From an uncultured Eubacterium sp. (GTDB lineage: Bacteria > Bacillota_A > Clostridia > Lachnospirales > Lachnospiraceae): a stretch of 5,223 nucleotides of DNA. The translations under genes were made by a program, and so were the position numbers. The stretch's first letter is position 1. Each line of letters begins with the position of its first letter. The DNA is taken from the NCBI GenBank assembly GCA_948759685.1, contig CAQBGY010000266.1:1-5223 (forward strand). Direction: 5' to 3'. Positions 1 to 5,223 of this stretch are shown piece by piece. A model generated the notes under the pieces. That model worked only from the letters and a program-made list of their open reading frames with translations. It made no database searches and was not told the origin of the DNA.

Positions 1-570
1 TTTGCTCCGAGAAGTATCTATGCGCCTTTGAAAGCTGCTGTTAATCTAATGGCGGGGATTCCGTCGGTTGTGTACGGTTTTTTTGGATTGGTAGTCTTAG
101 TGCCTTTTATTCGGGAAGCCTTTGGCGGGCGCGGTATGAGTGTACTTACTGCTTCTGTCCTGCTGGGGCTGATGATTTTACCTACCATTATCAGCGTTTC
201 GGAAACTTCAATCCGGGCTGTCCCGGAAAGTTACTATGAGGGAGGGCTTGCTCTTGGAGCTTCCCATGAAAGAAGTGTATTTTTTACGGTTCTTCCCGCA
301 GCAAAGAGCGGTATTTTTGCAGGGGTTGTATTAGGGATTGGGCGGGCAGTCGGTGAAACAATGGCGGTTATGATGGTTGCCGGAAATCAAGCGGTTATCC
401 CGGACAGTATGCTTTCCGGCGTTCGGACACTGACCACAAACATTGTATTGGAAATGGGATATTCTACGGATTTACACCGTGAAGCGTTAATTGGTACGGC
501 TGTTGTCCTGTTTGTTTTCATTCTCATTATCAATCTGTCCCTCTCCCTGTTCAAAAGGAGGGTGAAATAA
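1..570 (+). CDS. pstC: Phosphate ABC transporter permease PstC (5'-truncated by window edge)
   Basis: This is the C-terminal 189 residues of PstC, one of two membrane subunits of the high-affinity phosphate importer PstSCAB. The reading frame is open from base 1, so the true start lies upstream. The TTG at 28 is an internal leucine codon, because homologous sequence continues before it. In fragment numbering, the family motif GIPSVVYG is at residues 19-26. The cytoplasmic EAA loop that docks onto the ATPase runs from about 68 to 105, with E80-G81, G86 and L98-P99. LGIGRAVGET is at 111-120. Four hydrophobic segments (about 16-37, 47-68, 103-128 and 162-184) fit the last four of the usual six helices, and the protein ends in a basic KRRVK tail. 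The stop codon abuts the pstA start with no gap, and the pstA ribosome binding site lies inside this gene. PstC rather than PstA is favoured because it comes first and is followed by a clear PstA. Confidence 0.95.
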   Translation, partial: FAPRSIYAPLKAAVNLMAGIPSVVYGFFGLVVLVPFIREAFGGRGMSVLTASVLLGLMILPTIISVSETSIRAVPESYYEGGLALGASHERSVFFTVLPAAKSGIFAGVVLGIGRAVGETMAVMMVAGNQAVIPDSMLSGVRTLTTNIVLEMGYSTDLHREALIGTAVVLFVFILIINLSLSLFKRRVK

Positions 571-1437
571 ATGGTTGGAAAATTGAAACGGAAATGGTGC
601 GCATACAGACGCGACCCTAAATCTTTTGTTCTCTTTCTTTCTGTATGCCTTGCAGCATTGATTACAATGCTTGCGCTTATTTTTATTATTGCATACATAT
701 TGATAAAAGGGATTCCAAATTTAACGCTGGATTTATTTGACAGCAAATATACAACAGAAAATGTGTCCCTGCTTCCAGCACTTATCAATACACTGTTCAT
801 TATGCTGCTTTCCCTGCTGTTTGCGGTTCCCGTAGGAATTGGTGCTGCAATTTATCTGACAGAATACGCAAGACGGGGAAATAAGCTGGTTCATATCGTA
901 GGTATTACCGCTGAAACATTGTCCGGGATTCCGTCAATCGTTTATGGGCTGTTCGGTTCCCTTTTCTTCGTGAAATATCTTGGGCTGGGGTTGTCTTTGC
1001 TGTCCGGGGCTTTGACATTAAGCATTATGATTTTGCCGCTTATTATGCGGACAACAGAAGAAGCCTTGCGAAGCGTTCCCGACAGTTACCGCGAGGGCAG
1101 CTTCGGGCTTGGAGCCGGAAAGCTACGAACCGTATTCTCTATTGTCCTGCCCTGCGCCGTTCCGGGTATCTTGTCCGGCGTTATTCTTGGAATCGGGCGT
1201 ATCGTCGGGGAATCGGCGGCACTGATCTTTACTTCCGGAACCGTTGCAGAAATAGCAACAAGTATTTTTTCGTCGGCAAGAACTTTATCCGTCCATATGT
1301 ATTCTATTTCGGGTGAGGGACTGTATATCAAGCAGACTTACGCAACTGCGGTTGTATTATTGGTTGTTGTCATTCTGATAAATGCACTTTCTGGGTTTGT
1401 GGCAAAAAAGATAGGAGGTAAAAACACAGATGGATAA
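571..1437 (+). CDS. pstA: Phosphate ABC transporter permease PstA
   Basis: This encodes the second channel subunit of the PstSCAB phosphate importer (288 aa, a normal family length). It is complete, with six predicted membrane helices at about 19-45, 70-97, 107-135, 140-160, 197-220 and 256-278. A basic N-terminus (KLKRK) is consistent with the N-in orientation. Family motifs are [11 protein letters not shown] at 116-126, the EAA loop at about 163-200 (E175-G176, G181, I191, L193-P194), and [12 protein letters not shown] at 206-217. It is clearly paralogous to the PstC fragment upstream, which shares GIPS-VYG and LGIGR-VGE. The ATG follows the pstC stop directly and has an AAGGAGG site at 555-561 with 9 nt spacing, which fixes the start. 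The 3' end overlaps pstB by 8 nt, so translational coupling is likely. Nothing is odd about the gene. Confidence 0.96.
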   Translation: MVGKLKRKWCAYRRDPKSFVLFLSVCLAALITMLALIFIIAYILIKGIPNLTLDLFDSKYTTENVSLLPALINTLFIMLLSLLFAVPVGIGAAIYLTEYARRGNKLVHIVGITAETLSGIPSIVYGLFGSLFFVKYLGLGLSLLSGALTLSIMILPLIMRTTEEALRSVPDSYREGSFGLGAGKLRTVFSIVLPCAVPGILSGVILGIGRIVGESAALIFTSGTVAEIATSIFSSARTLSVHMYSISGEGLYIKQTYATAVVLLVVVILINALSGFVAKKIGGKNTDG

Positions 1438-2179
1438 AATCGTGGTTGAGGATTTGGATTTATTCTACGGAAAATTTCAAGCCTTGAAAAAAATAAATGT
1501 GGCGTTTAAGGAACACGAAATTACCGCGCTGATCGGACCGTCGGGCTGCGGTAAATCGACATTATTAAAAACATTGAACCGAATGAATGACTTGGTGGAG
1601 GGCTGCCACATCAAAGGGACTATCCGTTTAGACGGTGAAGATATTTATGGAAATATGGATATTAACCTACTGCGTAAACGTGTGGGAATGGTATTTCAAA
1701 AACCGAATCCGTTCCCTATGAGCATTTATGACAATGTTGCCTTTGGAGCAAGGACGCATGGTATCCGTTCTAAAGCTGCGCTGGACGAAATTGTAGAGCG
1801 TTCCTTAAAAGGGGCGGCAATTTGGGACGAGGTAAAAGACAGGCTGAAAAAATCTGCGCTTGGTATGTCGGGCGGTCAACAGCAGCGTCTTTGCATTGCC
1901 CGCGCTTTGGCAGTGGAGCCGGAAGTTTTGTTGATGGACGAACCGACCAGCGCACTTGACCCTATTTCTACGGCAAAGGTAGAGGAACTTGCCGCAGAAT
2001 TAAAAAAGGACTATACCATTGTCATTGTGACACATAATATGCAGCAAGCACTCCGAATTTCCGACAGGACAGCGTTTTTCCTGCTTGGGGAAATGGTGGA
2101 GTTTGGAGAAACAGAAAAATTATTCTCCATGCCGCAGGACAAGCGGACAGAGGATTATATTACGGGGAGGTTTGGATAA
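1430..2179 (+). CDS. pstB: Phosphate ABC transporter ATP-binding protein PstB
   Basis: This is the cytoplasmic ATPase (249 aa, typical length) that powers phosphate import through PstC/PstA. All nucleotide-binding elements are present: Walker [10 protein letters not shown] at 36-44 (K42), Q-loop Q90 in the PstB-typical [16 protein letters not shown] stretch, the ABC signature at 146-153, Walker B ending D170-E171 followed by PTSALDP, and the switch histidine H202. The signature reads MSGGQQQR, with methionine where leucine is usual; this is conservative and probably neutral. LNRMNDL at 49-55 is also characteristic of PstB, so another ABC importer ATPase is unlikely. The start at 1430 has a strong AGGAGGT site at 1413-1419 with 10 nt spacing and lies inside the end of pstA. 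The stop TAA shares its last base with the phoU ATG. Confidence 0.98.
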   Translation: MDKIVVEDLDLFYGKFQALKKINVAFKEHEITALIGPSGCGKSTLLKTLNRMNDLVEGCHIKGTIRLDGEDIYGNMDINLLRKRVGMVFQKPNPFPMSIYDNVAFGARTHGIRSKAALDEIVERSLKGAAIWDEVKDRLKKSALGMSGGQQQRLCIARALAVEPEVLLMDEPTSALDPISTAKVEELAAELKKDYTIVIVTHNMQQALRISDRTAFFLLGEMVEFGETEKLFSMPQDKRTEDYITGRFG

Positions 2180-2820
2180 TGCGCCTAAAATTTGATGAAC
2201 AGTTAGATTTATTAAATAAAGAGTTGATTACAATGGGGGCTTTTTGTGAAAATGCGATTGCTATGTCCGCAAAAGCTCTGACAGAGGGGAATCCCGCGCT
2301 TGCAAAGGCTGTTCCCGATCTCTCTGTTCAGATAGACCACAAGGAGCGCGAAATTGAAACTATGTGTCTAAAGCTGCTCTTACAGCAGCAGCCCGTGGCA
2401 AAAGATTTGAGGGTTGTATCGTCCGCGCTGAAAATGGTGACAGATATGGCAAGAATCGGAGATCAATCCGCAGACATAGCGGAAATTATCACATTAGCCA
2501 ATATCCACGCCACCGACGACACACAAGTTATCCATGATATGTCGGTTGCTGTCATTAAAATGGTAACGGACAGTATTGACGCTTTTGTGAAAAAGGATAT
2601 GCAGATGGCGAAAGCCGTGATAGATTATGATGATGTGGTGGATTCCTTTTTCGATAAGGTGAAGAAAATGCTGATTGAACTTTTCAGCAAGCCCGAAACA
2701 GACGGTGAGTATGCCATAGACCTGTTAATGATTGCAAAATATTTTGAACGTATCGGAGATCATGCGGTCAATATTGCAAAATGGGTTCTGTTCTCAATCA
2801 CAGGGAACAAAGAGGGGTGA
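2179..2820 (+). CDS. phoU: Phosphate transport system regulator PhoU
   Basis: This is a soluble, all-helical cytoplasmic protein (213 aa, usual length) made of two three-helix repeats. In characterised systems PhoU signals phosphate sufficiency from the Pst transporter to PhoR and restrains uptake. The start is clear: RLKFDEQLDLLNKEL is the classic N-terminus, and GGGGAGG at 2164-2170 lies 8 nt before the ATG. Each repeat carries the family's metal-binding region. The first is DMARIGDQSADIAE (89-102) and the second is KYFERIGDHAVNIA (187-200). The second has the full E190-xxx-D194-xxx-N198 motif. In the first, the position matching the glutamate is A91, while D95 and D99 remain. It is coupled to pstB by a 1-nt overlap and is the last gene of the transporter block. 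An 83-nt gap follows. Confidence 0.97.
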   Translation: MRLKFDEQLDLLNKELITMGAFCENAIAMSAKALTEGNPALAKAVPDLSVQIDHKEREIETMCLKLLLQQQPVAKDLRVVSSALKMVTDMARIGDQSADIAEIITLANIHATDDTQVIHDMSVAVIKMVTDSIDAFVKKDMQMAKAVIDYDDVVDSFFDKVKKMLIELFSKPETDGEYAIDLLMIAKYFERIGDHAVNIAKWVLFSITGNKEG

Positions 2821-2821
2821 A

Positions 2822-2858
2822 CATACCGCCATTGATGAAATATAGGTAATATGGTATG
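2822..2858. repeat. Spaced 6-bp inverted repeat overlapping the predicted promoter
   Basis: CATACC at 2822-2827 is the exact reverse complement of GGTATG at 2853-2858, with 25 nt between the arms. The arm-to-arm distance of 31 bp is about three helical turns. The right arm overlaps the predicted -10 and the left arm lies just upstream of the -35, so it could be an operator. Six-base arms arise often by chance, and the loop is too long for a terminator. Confidence 0.25.
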
Positions 2859-2860
2859 AT
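2832..2860 (+). promoter_or_regulatory. Putative sigma-A/sigma-70 promoter for the response regulator-kinase pair
   Basis: TTGATG at 2832-2837 (4 of 6 match to TTGACA) is separated by exactly 17 nt from TATGAT at 2855-2860 (5 of 6 match to TATAAT). A TG dinucleotide at 2852-2853 makes it an extended -10. The predicted start of transcription is near 2867, giving a leader of roughly 37 nt before the ATG at 2904. It lies in the only intergenic gap of the window, which supports it. It is predicted from sequence alone. I see no convincing PhoP-box direct repeats beside it, so it may give basal rather than phosphate-regulated expression. Confidence 0.55.
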
Positions 2861-2887
2861 TGAGTTCGGAATATTGCCACAGGAAAG

Positions 2888-2894
2888 AAAGGAG
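2888..2894 (+). promoter_or_regulatory. Ribosome binding site that sets the response regulator start at 2904
   Basis: AAAGGAG lies 9 nt upstream of the ATG at 2904. The alternative in-frame ATG at 2856 has no purine-rich site before it, sits inside the predicted -10 element, and would add 16 residues before the conserved start of the receiver domain. The 2904 start is therefore preferred. Confidence 0.8.
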
Positions 2895-2903
2895 CAGATT
2901 TAC

Positions 2904-3578
2904 ATGATTTATTGTGTTGAGGACGACAGCTCTATCCGTGATCTGATGATATACACATTAAATTCTGCCGGATTTGAAGCAAAAGGTTTTGACGGCGCGG
3001 ACACCCTTTTTGACGCTTTGCAGACAGAAAAACCCCAGCTTATTATGCTTGATATAATGCTTCCCGGCGAAGATGGCATTTCCATATTGAAAAAGCTGCG
3101 TATGCAGGGGACGACAGAGGATATTCCTGTTATTATGGCGACAGCCAAAGGAACCGAATACGACAAAGTAACCGGGCTTGACTTGGGAGCTGATGATTAC
3201 CTTGCAAAGCCGTTTGGCATGATGGAAATGATTTCCCGTGTGAAAGCGGTATTGCGCCGTACAAGTCCGAAAGAAGAAACTAAAAAGCTAAAAATTGGTA
3301 ATTTAGAATTGAATTTGGAAACATATATTGTACTTGTAAACAACGAACGGGTTCAGTTGACACTGAAAGAACATAAGCTGCTCCATACTTTTATGGAAAA
3401 CCCCGGACGGGTGTTTACACGCGATCAGCTTCTTGAAATGATATGGGGCATTGACTACATAGGAGAAACCCGAACCGTAGATGTTCACATTGGAACACTC
3501 CGAACAAAATTAGGCGAATGTGGGAGCTATATTGAAACGGTACGGGGAGTTGGGTATCGAATGGAGGGGGAAGTATGA
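2904..3578 (+). CDS. phoP: PhoB/PhoP-type phosphate response regulator (OmpR family)
   Basis: This is a DNA-binding response regulator of 224 aa, the normal size for the OmpR/PhoB family. The receiver domain (about 1-118) has the acidic cluster E6-D7-D8, phosphoacceptor D50 in LIMLDIMLPGEDG, T80 and K102 in LAKPFG. The winged-helix effector domain (about 127-222) includes TLKEHKLL at 153-160, FTRDQLLEMIWG at 171-182, the recognition helix region TVDVHIGTLRTKL at 191-203 and the C-terminal VRGVGYRM at 213-220. The start at 2904 is chosen over the in-frame ATG at 2856 because of its ribosome binding site and because MIYCVEDD matches how the family begins. Placement after pst-phoU and before a PhoR-like kinase indicates control of the phosphate regulon. 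The symbol follows Gram-positive use (phoB in Gram-negatives) and rests on context as well as similarity. The 3' end overlaps the kinase gene by 4 nt (ATGA). Confidence 0.92.
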   Translation: MIYCVEDDSSIRDLMIYTLNSAGFEAKGFDGADTLFDALQTEKPQLIMLDIMLPGEDGISILKKLRMQGTTEDIPVIMATAKGTEYDKVTGLDLGADDYLAKPFGMMEMISRVKAVLRRTSPKEETKKLKIGNLELNLETYIVLVNNERVQLTLKEHKLLHTFMENPGRVFTRDQLLEMIWGIDYIGETRTVDVHIGTLRTKLGECGSYIETVRGVGYRMEGEV

Positions 3579-5223
3579 CGAAACGAATTTTTCGTTCAAT
3601 CTGCCTTGTCGCATTGACTGTTTTTCTTGCGTCTGTTGTCCTGTTCATGGGTGTTCTGTATGAATACTTTTCAAATGTTGAACAGGCACAGCTAAAAATG
3701 CAGACAACCCTTGCCGCACAGGGCGTTACAAATGAGGGCATTGATTATTTCCATGATTTGAAAGTGAAAAATTATCGTATATCATGGATTGATACAGAGG
3801 GAAATGTTATTTTTGATAGTGCGTCTGATACTGCGGAAATGGAAAATCATTTAGAGCGGGAAGAAGTGCGGGAAGCCCTTTCTTCGGGCTATGGTGAAAG
3901 TAAACGGTATTCTGCTACTTTGATGGAGCGTTCGTTTTATTCCGCGCAGAAACTTGATGATGGCACTGTATTACGGCTTTCCATATCTCAAAATTCTATT
4001 TTGATGCTCCTTTTAGGTATGACACAGCCGATTTGCATTATATTTGTGATCGCGCTGATTCTTTCCATTGTTTTAGCTATTCAAGTTTCAAAAAAAATAG
4101 TAAAGCCATTAAATGAAATTGATCTTGATAATCCGTTGTCAAATGAGGGCTATGATGAGCTTTCCCCTTTTTTACGGCGTATTGACAGCCAGCAAAAACA
4201 GCTACGGGGGCAGAAAGCCGAACTTCTCCAAAAAGAGAATGAATTAAATACGATTATCGGCAGCATGAATGAGGGCATGATTCTCCTAAATCAAAAAGGG
4301 AAAATTATCAGTATAAACCCTGCGGCAAGAAAACTGTTGGACGCTGGCACAGACTGTATCGGTTCTGATATGCTGTCCTTATGCCGTAATCTTGAATTGC
4401 AGGAAATCCTTACGAAAGCCTTGCACGGAGAACGGGGCGAAAACATTATCCGGCTACATGGAGAAAGCTATCAAATTGACGCTGACCCGATCACTTCTGA
4501 AAACATTGTGAAAGGAGCCGCGCTTTTCTTTTTCAATGTGACAGAAAAAGAAAAAGCGGAACAGATACGGCGCGAATTTACCGCTAATGTGTCCCATGAA
4601 TTAAAAACCCCGCTTCACTCCATTTCCGGGTATGCGGAGCTTTTGAAAAACGATATGGTAAAGGAGAACGATAAAATACCTTTTGCCGGAAAGATTTATG
4701 ATGAAGCCGGACGTATGATACGGCTTGTAGAGGACATTATCAGTCTTTCGCACCTTGACGAAGATGCGGACGATATGCAGAGGGAAAATATCGACTTATA
4801 CACATTGGCAGAAAAGGCGGTACAGAGCTTAGAGCCACAGGCAGATACCGTATGTGTTGCATTGGAGCTTTCCGGCGTTCCGGCTCCCCTTAACGGCATA
4901 CCACAGCTTTTATACAGTGTGATTTATAATCTTTGTGACAATGCGATTAAGTATAACCATGAAAACGGAAAAGTAATGGTGAACATACAGAATGAAAACG
5001 GCATGGTAGTTTTATCAGTGGAGGACACGGGGATAGGAATTGCACCCGAACATCAAGAGCGGATTTTTGAGCGTTTCTATCGTGTTGATAAGAGCCATTC
5101 TAAGGCAGTAGGGGGAACCGGGCTTGGGCTTTCTATTGTGAAACACGCCGCTAAAATCCATAATGCTAAAGTTGATGTAAAAAGTCATGTCGGAAAAGGC
5201 ACGACGGTTATTGTAACATTTCC
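3575..5223 (+). CDS. phoR: PhoR-type phosphate sensor histidine kinase (3'-truncated by window edge)
   Basis: This membrane sensor kinase is open to the last base (549 complete codons plus CC). The end, GKGTTVIVTF, is where such kinases normally finish, so only a few residues should be missing. The order of parts is: TM1 at about 9-29; an extracytoplasmic domain at about 30-141 with the PAS-like pattern D85, MENH at 89-92, R95 and E97-V98; TM2 at about 150-169; a short degenerate HAMP-like linker at about 170-205; a cytoplasmic PAS domain at about 225-325 (MNEGMILLN, INPAA); HisKA with phosphoacceptor H341 in VSHELKTPL; and an ATPase domain with N-box N452-N456, G1 DTGIG at 484-488, F-box at 496-503 and G2 GGTGLGLSIVKH at 513-524. 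E342 and T345 of the ExxT motif suggest phosphatase activity too. GGAGG at 3563-3567 lies 7 nt before the ATG, and the ATGA overlap couples it to its regulator. Assignment to phosphate sensing rests on architecture and neighbours. Confidence 0.92.
   Translation, partial: MTKRIFRSICLVALTVFLASVVLFMGVLYEYFSNVEQAQLKMQTTLAAQGVTNEGIDYFHDLKVKNYRISWIDTEGNVIFDSASDTAEMENHLEREEVREALSSGYGESKRYSATLMERSFYSAQKLDDGTVLRLSISQNSILMLLLGMTQPICIIFVIALILSIVLAIQVSKKIVKPLNEIDLDNPLSNEGYDELSPFLRRIDSQQKQLRGQKAELLQKENELNTIIGSMNEGMILLNQKGKIISINPAARKLLDAGTDCIGSDMLSLCRNLELQEILTKALHGERGENIIRLHGESYQIDADPITSENIVKGAALFFFNVTEKEKAEQIRREFTANVSHELKTPLHSISGYAELLKNDMVKENDKIPFAGKIYDEAGRMIRLVEDIISLSHLDEDADDMQRENIDLYTLAEKAVQSLEPQADTVCVALELSGVPAPLNGIPQLLYSVIYNLCDNAIKYNHENGKVMVNIQNENGMVVLSVEDTGIGIAPEHQERIFERFYRVDKSHSKAVGGTGLGLSIVKHAAKIHNAKVDVKSHVGKGTTVIVTF
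4090..4097 (+). repeat. A8 homopolymer run inside the sensor kinase gene
   Basis: Eight consecutive adenines span kinase codons 172-175 (Ser-Lys-Lys-Ile), just after TM2. It is the longest single-base run I noticed in the window. Loss of one A puts TAG directly after the lysine codons. Gain of one A leads to TGA seven codons after the run begins to shift. Either change would leave only the membrane and sensor part. A run of eight may also be ordinary chance in AT-rich lysine codons. Confidence 0.6.

Noticed and set aside
28..30. TTG as a possible start codon for pstC
   Set aside because: The frame is open to base 1 and the residues before it fit PstC. The gene is simply cut by the window edge.
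387..800. Open frame of 137 codons on the minus strand, across the pstC/pstA junction
   Set aside because: It is antisense to two clearly conserved genes, its translation shows no recognisable domain, and it spans a junction fixed by a strong ribosome binding site. It is a shadow frame.
55..950. Similar stretches in pstC and pstA (GIPS-VYG and LGIGR-VGE regions) as a possible recent duplication
   Set aside because: The similarity is at protein motif level with many synonymous and non-synonymous differences. It reflects the ancient paralogy of PstC and PstA, not a recent repeat.
2821..2860. Possible rho-independent terminator after phoU
   Set aside because: There is no GC-rich stem followed by a T tract. 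The only inverted arms are 6 bp with a 25-nt loop.
2856..2903. Upstream in-frame ATG that would extend the response regulator by 16 residues
   Set aside because: It has no ribosome binding site, lies within the predicted -10 box, and adds residues with no counterpart at the usual receiver-domain start.
3415..3741. Open frame of 108 codons on the minus strand, across the regulator/kinase junction
   Set aside because: It is antisense to the conserved effector domain and TM1 of the kinase. The translation has no recognisable features and is explained by codon bias of the + strand genes.
4696..4899. Open frame of 67 codons on the minus strand inside the kinase gene
   Set aside because: The + strand frame is continuous through the HisKA and ATPase domains here, so this is an antisense shadow.

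Overview
This window is a typical phosphate-uptake and phosphate-sensing locus from a Gram-positive, low-to-mid GC bacterium, most likely a member of the Clostridia (Bacillota). That placement is an inference. It rests on strong AGGAGG-type ribosome binding sites before each complete gene, mixed AT/GC codon use, the gene order pstC-pstA-pstB-phoU-response regulator-sensor kinase, and the style of the sensor kinase. All genes lie on the + strand.

Bases 1-2820 hold the transporter block. The 3' part of pstC enters from the left edge, followed by complete pstA, pstB and phoU. These genes are packed with no spacing: pstC/pstA abut, pstA/pstB overlap by 8 nt, and pstB/phoU overlap by 1 nt. PstC and PstA form the membrane channel, PstB is the ATPase that drives it, and PhoU links transporter state to signalling. 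The phosphate-binding protein PstS and the PstC N-terminus are presumably just upstream, outside the window.

Bases 2821-2903 are the only real intergenic gap (83 nt). It contains a plausible sigma-70/sigma-A promoter with an extended -10, and the ribosome binding site of the next gene. Bases 2904-5223 hold the two-component pair: an OmpR/PhoB-family response regulator and, overlapping it by 4 nt, a PhoR-type membrane histidine kinase. The kinase is open to the right edge and probably lacks only its last few residues.

The expected circuit is as follows. PstSCAB imports phosphate, and PhoU conveys transporter status to the PhoR-type kinase. The kinase phosphorylates or dephosphorylates the regulator, which in turn controls the pst genes. 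I found no sign of a previously undescribed system. There is no mobile element, CRISPR array, RNA gene, terminator or foreign-looking insert. The points worth a second look are modest: the internal promoter, a homopolymer run in the kinase gene that would truncate it on slippage, and a substituted residue in a PhoU metal-binding motif.
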